A stretch of DNA of 64,000 nucleotides from Natrinema hispanicum (GTDB lineage: Archaea > Halobacteriota > Halobacteria > Halobacteriales > Natrialbaceae): contig NZ_SHMP01000009.1 of NCBI RefSeq assembly GCF_004217335.1, positions 124,001 through 188,000 on the forward strand, given 5' to 3'. Positions 25,817 to 35,193 of the stretch are shown here, in pieces. The notes under the pieces were generated by a model. That model was not told the origin of the DNA, made no database searches, and saw only the letters and a program-made list of their open reading frames with translations. The first letter of the stretch is position 1. Each line of letters begins with the position of its first letter. Position numbers and translations under genes: made by a program.

Positions 25817-26935
25817 ATGAGTTCGCAATCAACAGAACCAGCTGCTGTTCGGTCACTAGATGATTTAGACGTCATCGTCGACACTGACTTTCACCTTACA
25901 GAGCGACAGGAAGACATATTTCCGTATCTCGAGGATCCGTTCTACAGCCTGCTAAACAGCCAGAGTGACGGTGACGACTACGGCTATCTGGGACGGGTGT
26001 ACCCGTCACACGGAATGTTGTACTCGGTGACGGTCGGGAAGGCCGACTCACCGACGGTGCGGACATCGGAAGACATCCAGAAGGGCAAAGACCTCATCGG
26101 GTGGGATAAAGCAATTGCCACCCCAACCCAGAATCTCTATCTCGGTGCCGTCCACCACGACGACCTTGCGGCTGCACTTGCGAAGGCGTACAACAGGTGG
26201 CTGCTCGACAATATTATCGACACGGATAACGGTGTCTACGGTGCCGCTCTCGTCGCACCACAGAAACCGCTCAAGGCTGCCGAAGAGGTCGACGACCTCG
26301 CCGACGAGCCGGGTATCGCCGCCGTGATGATCCCGAGCGGATCGGTCGATCCGACTCTGGGCAACGAGATCTACTATCCACTCTACGAGGCGTGTGAGCG
26401 TGCTGGACTGCCTATCAAGATGCACAACGCAGCTGGGACGATGATGACCCGGTTCCCAACGCAGTGGCGGTCGCTGAATCGGGCACTCCCCGTTCACGCC
26501 ACCTCGCATAATATGATGCATCAGGTGAACCTGGCAGACATGCTGACGCAGGGCGTTCCCGTTCGCTTCCCTGACCTCGACTTTGTTGTCCAGGAGTCCG
26601 GTCTCGGCTGGTATCCGTACTTCATGCGTCGGTTCGATCACGACTATATGGGTGCGAAGTTCGACGCACCAATGCTGGAGAAGAAGCCAAGCGAATATCT
26701 CCGTGATCAGTTCTACCTGACCAGCCAACCCGTCGAAGGTGCAGACGACCCAGAGTACCTCAATCAGATCATCCGCCTCTTCGAAGGCGAGAACAGTTTG
26801 ATGTTCTCGTCGGACTACCCCCACTTCGACTTCGACTACACTGACGCGCTGATGAAGATCATGCGCTCGGAGTTCAACGGTGACGAGATCAAGAACATCT
26901 ACGGCGAGACCGCAGACCAACTCTACCAATTCTAA
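25817..26935 (+). CDS. Amidohydrolase-family (AH2) hydrolase/decarboxylase
   Basis: 372 residues from the ATG at 25817; a GTG at 25814 is in frame. The metal-site pattern of amidohydrolase_2 is well kept: VDTDFHLTE near residue 23 (D/x/H in place of HxH), the barrel strand with HNAAG, LPVHATSHNMMHQ, and the catalytic Asp in FSSDYPHFDF. Relatives act on aromatic acids or ring-cleavage products. It is five bases upstream of a Rieske protein and in one operon with a small acidic protein and a large FAD/Fe-S oxidase. It is distinct from the amidohydrolase at 10624, which lacks the SDYPH motif. Confidence 0.9.
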   Translation: MSSQSTEPAAVRSLDDLDVIVDTDFHLTERQEDIFPYLEDPFYSLLNSQSDGDDYGYLGRVYPSHGMLYSVTVGKADSPTVRTSEDIQKGKDLIGWDKAIATPTQNLYLGAVHHDDLAAALAKAYNRWLLDNIIDTDNGVYGAALVAPQKPLKAAEEVDDLADEPGIAAVMIPSGSVDPTLGNEIYYPLYEACERAGLPIKMHNAAGTMMTRFPTQWRSLNRALPVHATSHNMMHQVNLADMLTQGVPVRFPDLDFVVQESGLGWYPYFMRRFDHDYMGAKFDAPMLEKKPSEYLRDQFYLTSQPVEGADDPEYLNQIIRLFEGENSLMFSSDYPHFDFDYTDALMKIMRSEFNGDEIKNIYGETADQLYQF

Positions 26936-26940
26936 CGAAC

Positions 26941-27327
26941 ATGGCAACAAACACAGACCCACAGAACGCCGACGCTGATAACCTACACCACGTCACAGCG
27001 GCCGACGACATCGAAGACGGAGAACGAGTCGTCGTCGACATCAAAGGCCGTGAGATTGCCGTCTTCTACTCGAACGACGAGTATCACGCACTCTCGAACT
27101 ACTGTACACACCAGGGCGGACCAGCCTGTGAGGGGCTCCTGTCCGGAACGATCGACGTTGACGAGGACGACGAGCTGGTCTGGGCGTGTGATGACGAAAT
27201 CGTCTCCTGTCCGTGGCACGGCTGGGAGTTCGATATCACGTCCGGAGAACACCTCGCAAGCGACGAGTACCGCCTTCCGTCCTACGACGTACACGTTATC
27301 GACGGCGACCTCTACGTCGAGTTCTGA
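26941..27327 (+). CDS. Rieske [2Fe-2S] ferredoxin-type protein
   Basis: 128 residues, a stand-alone Rieske domain. Cluster ligands are Cys55 and His57 in NYCTHQGG, and Cys90 and His93 in VSCPWHGWEF. It has no membrane anchor or oxygenase alpha-subunit region, so it resembles the ferredoxin component of ring-hydroxylating systems or a small electron carrier. An acidic insertion (VDEDDELVWACDDE) separates the ligand pairs. It starts five bases after the amidohydrolase stop. No partner oxygenase alpha subunit is seen nearby, which is odd if it served a dioxygenase. Confidence 0.92.
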   Translation: MATNTDPQNADADNLHHVTAADDIEDGERVVVDIKGREIAVFYSNDEYHALSNYCTHQGGPACEGLLSGTIDVDEDDELVWACDDEIVSCPWHGWEFDITSGEHLASDEYRLPSYDVHVIDGDLYVEF

Positions 27328-27451
27328 TGGCCATCGCACCCGACGATGGTGATTGCGGCCAGCGCCGGGTGTGGCCAGTTACCGACGTTTTCATGCGGGA
27401 GACGTCCCAAGACGCCTGTAACGGATTTTGTCAGTACAACACACGCAACTC

Positions 27452-27868
27452 ATGACGAATACACGAGACGATCACGAGTCCAACGCTGTGGAACAACACT
27501 GTGACCTCGAAACGGAAGCGCCGTACGAGGAAACCGCCGTCGAACAGCTTCCAGTCTGGTGGTCTGACGCTGTCGAAGAGTTCCAGGAGCACGACCTGCC
27601 TGCCTATCGGCCGCCGCGGTTCGCCGATGATGTCATCACCCCTCCAGTTGTCGACCGGTTACAATCGGAGTACAACGCCGAGATTCGCTTCATGGGCGTT
27701 GGTGTCGAATACCGCGATTCTTGGGGTGTCTACGTCGATGACGAACAGATATTCACCGTCGACCGTGAGCGCGAACCCGCAGGATACACCCGTTATCAGG
27801 TGACAAGCGATGCGTTCGAACAAAACGTTCGAAACCACTTTGCAGACACAGGAGATGAAACTACGTGA
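27452..27868 (+). CDS. Small acidic protein of the oxidase operon
   Basis: 138 residues from the ATG at 27452, after a 124-base gap from the Rieske gene. No family recognised. It is strongly acidic at the N-terminus, with a mid segment LPVWWSDAVEEFQEHDLPAYRPPRF and a beta-rich end (IRFMGVGVEYRDSWGVYVDDEQIFTVDRER). There are no Cys pairs or membrane segments. Codon use is like its neighbours and its position between the Rieske and the oxidase gene suggests an accessory role. Function unknown. Confidence 0.7.
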   Translation: MTNTRDDHESNAVEQHCDLETEAPYEETAVEQLPVWWSDAVEEFQEHDLPAYRPPRFADDVITPPVVDRLQSEYNAEIRFMGVGVEYRDSWGVYVDDEQIFTVDREREPAGYTRYQVTSDAFEQNVRNHFADTGDETT

Positions 27869-28030
27869 GTCCGCTACATCCGAATCGTAACCGGCCAGAG
27901 AACAGTATCGTGCCCTCGAGTCGTCCGACCCGCACGAACGACCGGATGGGAGACAGTCCAGTCGCGGTCGAGTGCGAACCGAAGACCAGAGAGCAAACGA
28001 ATGCCCACCATCGCCTGATCTGTACTGATC

Positions 28031-30910
28031 ATGAGTACTGACACCCCCCAAACCGCGTCGCCGTCGCTCAGAGAACTGCTCGACGGCGAGATTGACTTCG
28101 GCGAGACCACACGCACCCTCTACTCGACGGATGCAAGTATCTATCAGCAACGACCTGCGGGTGTCGCCTTCCCGCGAAATAGCGAGGACGTCCGGCGAGT
28201 TGTCGACTTCGCCCGTCGACAGGGGACGAGCGTCACAGCACGCGGTGCAGGCTCGAGTCTGACCGGCAATGCCATCGGTGAAGGGATCGTTCTGGACTGT
28301 TCACGGCACATGGACAAGTTCGTCGATGTCGATCCCGACGCGAAGACTGTGACCGTCCAGCCGGGTGTCGTTCTCGACGAGTTGAACGACTTCCTCGAGA
28401 AAGACGGTCTTTACCTCGCCCCCGATCCGTCGACTTCGAGTACGTGTACCATCGGCGGCATGATCGCCAACAACGCCGCAGGTCCGCATTCGGTCAAACA
28501 CGGTACAACCCGAGAGTACGTTCAGCGACTCGAGTGTGTGCTTGCAGACGGGTCTCTCGTTGAGTTTCACCGGCGGGACGGCGGGGAACTCGAGGCGGTC
28601 TGTGAACACGACGACCGGGTCGGGGAGGTCCATCGCGTGGTCCGCAGGCTTGCACGTGAACACGCCGACGAAATCGAGACGCAGTATCCGGACGTCGATC
28701 GAAACTCCAGCGGGTACGATCTCGAAACGAGCGTTGCGCGGGACGGTTCGTGGGTCGACCTCTCGCGGCTCGTCTCCGGGAGCGAGGGGACGCTTGCGAT
28801 CATCACCGAGGCGACACTACAACTGACCGATCGTCCCGAGACGCGTGCCGTCTCGCTCGTCTTCTACGACGATCTGATCGCCGCTGCCGACGCTGTGACC
28901 GCCGTTCTCGAGACGGACCCGAGTGCAGTCGAACTCATCGACGACGCCGTCCTCGGCTACGCTCGAGACGCCTGGGGGTTCGATATCGTGCCCGAGAATG
29001 CTGAAGCCGCACTTCTACTGGAAATCGAGACCACCCATGCAGACCAGCGCGACGACCTCGAGACGGTCGTATCGGCTGCTCGGACGAACGGGACGATCGA
29101 CATCGAACGTGCGTTCGGTGGGGAGGAGATGGCCGATCTCTGGAAGGTGCGAAAAGCTTCTAACCCGCTTTTGAACCGACAGCCCGGTGACGAACAGGCG
29201 CTGTCGTTCATCGAAGATGCGGCGGTCCCACCCGCCCGTCTCCCGACGTATCTCGAGCGCGTGGGTGATGTTCTCCGAGAGCACGACCTTCAAGCGAGCG
29301 TCTTCGGTCACGCTGGACAGGGGGTGCTCCACATCAAACCGTTCCTGAATCTGAAGACGGAACATGACCGTGAGCGACTCCGATCCGTTTCGGAGGCCGT
29401 TCACGAGATTGTCCTCGAGGTCGGCGGCTCCGTCTCCGGGGAACACGGTGACGGACGGCTTCGTTCCGAGCATCTCCCAGAGATGTACGGTGACGAACTC
29501 TACAGTGCGTTCTGTGAGATCAAACGCGCCTTCGATCCTGACGATGTGTTCAATCCGGCGAAGGTCGTCCCTGCTTCGGACGGCGACCTCGCAAAAGTCG
29601 ACGAAAACCTGCGGTATGAAGGATACGACCCGGAGACCGTCGATACGGCGCTCGATTTCAGTGCAGAAGAGGGATTCGGATCGCTCGTCGAGCAGTGCAA
29701 TGGCTGCTCGAAGTGTCGCACGTCGGACGGCGGCGTTATGTGTCCAACCTTCCGTGGAACGGACGACGAGATTGCCAGCACACGAGGGCGGGCGAACATG
29801 CTCAGAGCAGCAATAAACGGTGATCTCGACGAGGAGACGCTCACGAGTGATCACTTCCAAGAGGAAGTGCTCGATCTGTGTATCTCCTGTAAAGCCTGCG
29901 AGACGGAGTGTCCAACCGGCGTCGACATGGCCAAACTGAAAACGGAGGCAAAACACCAACAGCACCGGACAAGCGGCGTTCCGCTTCGCGCACGCCTGTT
30001 CGGGAACGTCCGCACGCTCAACCGCCTCGGGTCCACGTTTTCGCCGATCGCAAACCGGCTCAAGGAGTTCGGCCCCGGCCGTCGCATCGCCGAGGCTGTA
30101 CTGGGAATCGATCGACGACGGACGCTGCCGGATTTCGCAGCCGAGCCCTTCCCCGACTGGTTCGTCAGTCATGAACCACATCTGAACGCCGGCGAGAACG
30201 GAACGGTCGCGCTCTTTCCGGACTGCTATATGGGATACAACCACCCAGCAGTCGGTAAAGCGGCCGTTCACCTTCTCGAGTCGCTTGGATACGCTGTCGA
30301 GGTGCCCGACGTGGCCTGTTGTGGGCGAGCGCCGCTCTCACAGGGACTTGTGGAAAAAGCCCGCGGCTATGCACGACAGAACGTCGAGGTACTTGCCGAG
30401 TACGTCGAGCGAGACGTGCCGATCATCGGCGTCGAACCATCCTGTGTGAGCGCGTTCAAAGAGTACGACGACCTGCTTGAGGACACCGTGAACATCCCTG
30501 AGACAACGGAAACGGTGCCCGCGTTCCTCGCCGATCGCATCCGCGCCGGCGAGATCGAACTCCCTGACAGCGGTGAGGCCACCGTCGCCTTCCACGGACA
30601 CTGCCACTCGAAGGCCAAAGGCTGGGATAGTACCCCGGTCGAACTGCTCCGTGAAGCTGGCTACGACGTCCAGCCGCTGGACACGACCTGCTGTGGAATG
30701 GCCGGCGCGTTTGGCTATGAGACCGAACACTACGACCTCTCGATGGCGATCGGCGACGACCTCGAGTCGAAAATCGATGCCGCTGAGGCGGATCTCATCG
30801 TCACGACTGGTGCCTCCTGTAGCCAGCAGCTTGCAGACAGGGACATCGATACACACCATCCCCTCGAGGTGCTGGCAGCGTTACTCGAGCGGTCCAACAG
30901 AAACGATTAA
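28031..30910 (+). CDS. FAD-linked oxidase / Fe-S / CCG fusion dehydrogenase
   Basis: 959 residues, a fusion of the GlcD and GlcF modules. The FAD_binding_4 domain occupies about 35-185 (VTARGAGSSLTGNAIG, DPSTSSTCTIGGMIANNAAG), the FAD-oxidase C domain about 210-500 (HAGQGVLHIKPFLN, SGEHGDGRLRSEHL). Two [4Fe-4S] motifs follow at about 555 (CNGCSKC...C) and 616 (CISCKACETECPTG). Two CCG motifs at about 761 (CCGRAPLSQG) and 886 (CCGMAGAFGYE) complete it. Such proteins oxidise a 2-hydroxy acid (D-lactate, glycolate, 2-hydroxyglutarate) and pass electrons to quinone or ETF. The etfBA genes 1.6 kb downstream are possible partners. The hydroxy acid is not known. Confidence 0.93.
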   Translation: MSTDTPQTASPSLRELLDGEIDFGETTRTLYSTDASIYQQRPAGVAFPRNSEDVRRVVDFARRQGTSVTARGAGSSLTGNAIGEGIVLDCSRHMDKFVDVDPDAKTVTVQPGVVLDELNDFLEKDGLYLAPDPSTSSTCTIGGMIANNAAGPHSVKHGTTREYVQRLECVLADGSLVEFHRRDGGELEAVCEHDDRVGEVHRVVRRLAREHADEIETQYPDVDRNSSGYDLETSVARDGSWVDLSRLVSGSEGTLAIITEATLQLTDRPETRAVSLVFYDDLIAAADAVTAVLETDPSAVELIDDAVLGYARDAWGFDIVPENAEAALLLEIETTHADQRDDLETVVSAARTNGTIDIERAFGGEEMADLWKVRKASNPLLNRQPGDEQALSFIEDAAVPPARLPTYLERVGDVLREHDLQASVFGHAGQGVLHIKPFLNLKTEHDRERLRSVSEAVHEIVLEVGGSVSGEHGDGRLRSEHLPEMYGDELYSAFCEIKRAFDPDDVFNPAKVVPASDGDLAKVDENLRYEGYDPETVDTALDFSAEEGFGSLVEQCNGCSKCRTSDGGVMCPTFRGTDDEIASTRGRANMLRAAINGDLDEETLTSDHFQEEVLDLCISCKACETECPTGVDMAKLKTEAKHQQHRTSGVPLRARLFGNVRTLNRLGSTFSPIANRLKEFGPGRRIAEAVLGIDRRRTLPDFAAEPFPDWFVSHEPHLNAGENGTVALFPDCYMGYNHPAVGKAAVHLLESLGYAVEVPDVACCGRAPLSQGLVEKARGYARQNVEVLAEYVERDVPIIGVEPSCVSAFKEYDDLLEDTVNIPETTETVPAFLADRIRAGEIELPDSGEATVAFHGHCHSKAKGWDSTPVELLREAGYDVQPLDTTCCGMAGAFGYETEHYDLSMAIGDDLESKIDAAEADLIVTTGASCSQQLADRDIDTHHPLEVLAALLERSNRND

Positions 30911-31078
30911 GGCCTTCCATTCAGCGAAGAAACTGATACCAGTATTGACTCAATCGCAGATCGTTCGCCTCATCGATTCGTTGGCAGCATTCTACCGTGA
31001 GTGGATGGGCGACCTATCTGTGTGGGTGTCCTGGGTGCGTCTCGATCAAATGGGGCCGCTCCGTTCAAGAAGCCGGAT

Positions 31079-31855
31079 TCAGTTATCAGTATAGGCTAAT
31101 TTGAGCTCGATTTCGTTGACCGCTCCAAGTAGTAAGTTGGGTATCTCAGATCTGAAATACTCTCCAGTCAATCGTTTGGCCGGGCCAGCGACCGACACTG
31201 CTCCATAGACCTCCTCGTTGAGAATGATCGGAGCGCCCACAGCCCGAATGCTCTCATGAGACTCACAATTATTAAATGCGACTCCGCGATCTCGAATTTC
31301 CTCGAACTCGGACTTGAGTTCCTCGCGAGTCGTGATCGTCTCTGCTGTTACACCATCAAGACCAGTCTGACTAATGATTTCGTCGACCTGGTTCTCTGGC
31401 ATGTGCGCTAGAATCGCCTTCCCAGCTGAAAGAGTGTGTATCTGTTTATGCTTCCCCACCCAGGAGTTCGTTGGGACGCCACGATCTCCGGTAAGGCGAC
31501 CGATGTAGACCGCCTGATTGTCCTCTTCGACAACCAGATTGACTGCCTCGTCGGTTTCGCTGACGAGCTGTTCGAGAACCGGCTTGGAAGCATCAAGAAG
31601 TTCTCGGTAGTGATACTTCGCTTGTATCCCGTGGTCGAGAAGTCTCAGACCTAGTCGGTAACCATCTGGCTCTTTCACTACATAACCGAGTTCCTCGAGT
31701 GTTGTGAGGTGGCTGAACGCGGTACTATTGGCGATTCCAACCGTGTCAGCAAGTTCAACGAGACGGATGTGCCCCGCTTCGTGAATCGTTTTTATAATAT
31801 CGAAGGCGGTTTCCGTGGCCTTGATTCCCTGTCGTTCCCCGGGTTCGTTTGTCAT
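31079..31855 (-). CDS. IclR-family transcriptional regulator
   Basis: 258 residues: HTH at about 12-75 (AFDIIKTIHEAGHIRLVELA, VGIANSTAFSHLTTLEELGY) and the IclR ligand domain (IHTLSAGKAILAHMPENQ, GVAFNNCESHESIRAVGAPI, GAVSVAGPAKRLTGEYF). It converges on the oxidase gene and is divergent from etfBA. With the regulator at 24432 it brackets the operon 25817-30910. Control of either flank is inferred from position. Confidence 0.93.
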   Translation of the reverse strand: MTNEPGERQGIKATETAFDIIKTIHEAGHIRLVELADTVGIANSTAFSHLTTLEELGYVVKEPDGYRLGLRLLDHGIQAKYHYRELLDASKPVLEQLVSETDEAVNLVVEEDNQAVYIGRLTGDRGVPTNSWVGKHKQIHTLSAGKAILAHMPENQVDEIISQTGLDGVTAETITTREELKSEFEEIRDRGVAFNNCESHESIRAVGAPIILNEEVYGAVSVAGPAKRLTGEYFRSEIPNLLLGAVNEIELKLAYTDN

Positions 31856-32547
31856 TGATACGTATTTCAGCGGGCTCGAATCATGTAGTCCTTACTATCG
31901 CCATTTTCAACACCTATACCGACAGAACAAATCTCTGGCTTGTGGCTGAAACCATCAAACATGGACTTCAGCAAAATATTTAATACGATAAATAAAAACA
32001 AAACATCGAGAAAATGCGAAGAGATCTGGTCATTTATCCATTCGTGCCTCTTTTACACACCCTGTTTCGCCACTGCCGAAACAGTCTTGTTGGAAAACTC
32101 CATGATATGGAACAGATATTAGTAGGTGGGTATGAATTTTCTGCTGATTCTGCAAGTATTAGAGTGAATATCGACACGGGACCACCGTGGTGTACCTATC
32201 TGTCATTCAGCAGAGCCAGATGACAGAGGTTTCTTTTTCCCATTGTCGAAATCCAGTCTCCTTCCATTCGTGCAATCTGATCAGGACGTCTCGGATAGCG
32301 TGACCATGTTGGTGAAAGGCTCAAAGCTGCGTTCTCAACGAACGAGACGACGGACGAGCGCATTCCTTAACGGATTAACACAGACATTGAGATCTAGTTA
32401 CGCAAAGCGATTGAGTCAATCAAATCTCATATAAAATATAATAATGTATGGGAAATTGGTAGATATACTACCAGCGTCCTACTGTCAATGCTGTTTTCTT
32501 CTCCGGATACGGAACATATATCCACCTGTAAAATCAAAGACCAAACG
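31856..32547. other. Intergenic between IclR and etfB
   Basis: About 690 A/T-rich bases without a recognised gene. It holds the palindrome at 32062-32084, a diverged half-site (32236-32253) and a TATA-like CATATAAAATATAATA at about 32428-32443. That TATA position, roughly 105 bases before the etfB ATG, implies a leadered transcript unless another promoter exists. Confidence 0.5.
32062..32084. promoter_or_regulatory. Palindrome CTGTTTCG-N7-CGAAACAG
   Basis: Perfect 8-bp arms with a seven-base centre, the same architecture as the palindromes at 25404 and 25624. It lies between the divergent IclR and etfBA genes, about 207 bases from the IclR start and 464 bases from the etfB start. Confidence 0.4.
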
Positions 32548-33339
32548 ATGAAAGTTCTCGCTACGGTCAAAGAAGTGGCGACCGTCGAAGACGAGTTCGA
32601 AATCGAGGGAACCGAAATCGCAGGCCAGTACCTCGGTGCCGACTTGAACGAGTGGGACGACTACGCGATCGAAGAGGCCGTCCAACTCCAAGAAGACGGG
32701 ATTGCCGACGAAGTCGTCGCGGTCACCATCGGTCCGGAAGACTGTGAACAGACCATCCGGCAGGCACTCGCGAAGGGTGCCGACCGCGCCGTCCGCGTCT
32801 GGGACGACGCCTTAGCGGACGTCGACCTGCTCGACGTCAACGCCAAAACGGAGATCCTGAGCGCCGTCATCGAAGCTGAAGAACCCGACCTCGTGCTGAC
32901 AGGCGTTCAGGCCGGCGACGACAGCTTCGGCGCGACCGGCGTCTCGGTCGCCGAAGAGATCGGCTTCCAGTGGGGTGCCGTCGTCAACCACCTCGAGCAC
33001 GATCTCGAGGACGGCGTCGCTTCTGTCCGCCGCGAACTCGAGGGCGGCGTCGAGGAGTTGACCGACATCGAACTGCCAGCGGTGCTGACGATCCAGACGG
33101 GGATCAACGAGCCACGGTATGCGAGCCTGCGCGGCATCCGGCAGGCCCAGCGCAAGGAACTCGACGTCCAGACGCTCGCCGATATCGGTGTCGACGAGAG
33201 CGCGATCGAAACCGAACTCGAGCTAACCGACATGTACGAGCCCGAAAGCGAAAGCGACGCGACCGTCTGGGAAGGCAGTGCCGACGAGAAGGCCGGGGAG
33301 CTCGGTGAGCTGCTCCGTGACAAGGGGGTGGCACAATGA
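32548..33339 (+). CDS. etfB: Electron transfer flavoprotein, beta subunit
   Basis: 263 residues from MKVLATVKEVATVEDEFEI (32548); the longer frame from 32488 adds non-homologous residues. ETF beta fold with YAIEEAVQLQE, GADRAVRVWDD and the nucleotide-binding stretch VLTGVQAGDDSFGATGV, plus the C-terminal arm AQRKELDVQTLADIGV. It takes electrons from flavin dehydrogenases and passes them to the quinone pool through ETF:quinone oxidoreductase. It overlaps etfA by four bases (ATGA), so the subunits are translationally coupled. Confidence 0.95.
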   Translation: MKVLATVKEVATVEDEFEIEGTEIAGQYLGADLNEWDDYAIEEAVQLQEDGIADEVVAVTIGPEDCEQTIRQALAKGADRAVRVWDDALADVDLLDVNAKTEILSAVIEAEEPDLVLTGVQAGDDSFGATGVSVAEEIGFQWGAVVNHLEHDLEDGVASVRRELEGGVEELTDIELPAVLTIQTGINEPRYASLRGIRQAQRKELDVQTLADIGVDESAIETELELTDMYEPESESDATVWEGSADEKAGELGELLRDKGVAQ

Positions 33340-34289
33340 GCGACGTCCTCGCAGTCGCGGACCACCGTCGCGGTGACCTCCGCGACGTCAGTTACGAGAT
33401 CATCACCGCCGGCCGCGAACTCGCCGACGAAACCGGCGGCGACCTCCACCTCGTGGTCATCAGCGGCACCGTCGACGACTTCGCAGACAAACTCAACCGC
33501 GACGGCGTCGACGCCATTCACATCGTCGACCACGGCGAAGAGTTCAACCACGACGTCTATGCACAAGCTGTCACGCAGCTTTACAACGAGCTCGCGCCGC
33601 AGTACGTCCTGACACCCAACAGCGTCAACGGACTCGATTACGCGCCCGCCGTCGCGAACGAGCTCGACCTGCCGGTCGTCACTGACACCGTCGATCTCGA
33701 GGCCGACGGCGAGACGCTCGTCGCCACCCGCGAGATGTACGGCGGCAAGGTCGAGACGACCACCGAACTTGAGGGCGACGCCGTCGTGACGATCCGCGGT
33801 GCCGAGTGGCCCGCCGCCGAGGGCACCGGCAACGCCGCGATCGAGGCCTTCGACGCTAACATCGATGAGGAGACAGTCGGCTCGACCGTCACCGGCTTCG
33901 AGGAGGTCGGCGGCGGCGACGTCGACATCAGCGAGGCTGACCTGCTGGTCTCGGTCGGTCGTGGGATCGAAGAAGAGGAGAACCTCGAAATGATCCGCGA
34001 CCTGGCCGACGCGTTGGACGCGACGCTGTCGTCCTCACGCCCGATCGTGGACAACGGCTGGCTACCCAAGAACCGCCAAGTCGGTCAGTCCGGGAAGGTT
34101 GTCACGCCCGACGTCTACATCGCGATCGGTATCTCCGGCGCCGTTCAGCACGTCGCCGGCATGAAAGGCTCCGATACGATCGTCGCGATCAACACCGACC
34201 CCAACGCGCCGATCATGGACATCGCCGACTACGCGATCGTCGACGACCTCTTCGACGTCGTCCCCGAACTCATCGACGAGTTCAAATAA
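33336..34289 (+). CDS. etfA: Electron transfer flavoprotein, alpha subunit
   Basis: 317 residues. The FAD-binding C-terminal half is clear: VSVGRGIEEEENLEMIRDLAD, SSRPIVDNGWLPKNRQVGQSG, VYIAIGISGAVQHVAGMKGSD and the INTDPNAPIMDIADY segment. The N-terminal half carries LTPNSVNGLDYAPAVANELD. With EtfB it forms the FAD/AMP heterodimer. Possible electron donors in the window are the glutaryl-CoA-dehydrogenase-like enzyme and the FAD/Fe-S oxidase. Confidence 0.95.
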   Translation: MSDVLAVADHRRGDLRDVSYEIITAGRELADETGGDLHLVVISGTVDDFADKLNRDGVDAIHIVDHGEEFNHDVYAQAVTQLYNELAPQYVLTPNSVNGLDYAPAVANELDLPVVTDTVDLEADGETLVATREMYGGKVETTTELEGDAVVTIRGAEWPAAEGTGNAAIEAFDANIDEETVGSTVTGFEEVGGGDVDISEADLLVSVGRGIEEEENLEMIRDLADALDATLSSSRPIVDNGWLPKNRQVGQSGKVVTPDVYIAIGISGAVQHVAGMKGSDTIVAINTDPNAPIMDIADYAIVDDLFDVVPELIDEFK

Positions 34290-34437
34290 GGGGATTGATG
34301 ACTGGGTGAGCAATTCTTAAACCCTTATCGGCAATTCGGTTGAAGTCGAGGATATCGGCGCGTTCCTCTCGTTACCGGGTTTTGGCTACGTTAGCAGCAT
34401 TGTTATTACGATCGACAAAGGATCAGTAGGTGGATCT

Positions 34438-34785
34438 ATGAAACCAGTTGACTTTGATGGCGCGGAAACATACGAGCCCGATGAAGGTTGGCAGCGCGTT
34501 GCGATGGCCGGCAGCAACGCGTTCACGTTCGAGTGGTTCGAGAAACCACCGGGACACAGCTCACCGATGCACGATCACGAAAACGAACAGGTTTGTATCT
34601 GTCTCGAAGGGACACTCACCGTAACAACTGAAGACGACAAAGTGACCCTCGAGAAATATGACTCCGTCTGGCTGGATGCGTGGGAGAGCCACCGTGTCGA
34701 AAACACGGGCGACGTTCGAGCCGTCGGCCTCGACGTGTTCGCACCTGGACGGTCGTTCGACTTCTGGACCGATCGAGAAGAGTGA
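34438..34785 (+). CDS. Cupin-domain protein
   Basis: 115 residues, one cupin barrel. Motif 1 is GHSSPMHDHENEQVCICLEG (His/His/Glu metal ligands) and motif 2 YDSVWLDAWESHRVENTG (His). Small cupins of this kind can be isomerases, dioxygenases or sensors. It follows etfA by about 150 bases with its own promoter possible. The substrate is unknown. Confidence 0.88.
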   Translation: MKPVDFDGAETYEPDEGWQRVAMAGSNAFTFEWFEKPPGHSSPMHDHENEQVCICLEGTLTVTTEDDKVTLEKYDSVWLDAWESHRVENTGDVRAVGLDVFAPGRSFDFWTDREE

Positions 34786-34908
34786 CATCTACGCACGTGT
34801 GAGAATATTCCGTTAAGGGAATATCACGTGTAATATTCATCGGTATTCTTGAAGGAAAGAGCTTATCGGTGAAGGGTGAGTTCAGGACTATTGGAATGTC
34901 ACTCACTT

Positions 34909-35040
34909 TCAGTTGAGGTCGTCAGCCATATCGCTGAATAGTGCTATGACATTCCATACCGTTCCTGCATAACGGACAGCCTCGTCCTTCTTTGGCCGTC
35001 CACGGGTATTCAGCTCTACGCTGTTTTCGAAATTGCAATT
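34909..35040 (-). pseudogene. C-terminal gene remnant, family unrecognised
   Basis: The minus strand carries an open, coding-like tail ENSVELNTRGRPKK then DEAVRYAGTVWNVIALF and SDMADDLN before a stop at 34909-34911. No start or upstream continuation is found. It looks like the C-terminus of a lost gene, possibly a regulator or transposase. The rest of 34786-35193 shows nothing else. Confidence 0.35.
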
Positions 35041-35193
35041 CTATACTCACAATAGCTGGATAAATTTGATTATTATATCTTATTTTTATAAAATGAGTGT
35101 GGTGGAGTTATTGACCTCTGGATCGATATTGTAGAGCAAACGTACTATCTTGGTTACTGTCGGCCGCAGCGCGGTGGCAGCTATCATAGCCAT

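Noticed and set aside
26048..26962. 304-residue minus-strand frame
   Set aside because: Antisense to the amidohydrolase, whose active-site motifs are clear.
29015..30271. 418-residue minus-strand frame
   Set aside because: Antisense to the FAD/Fe-S oxidase, no domain, codon pattern of a complement strand.
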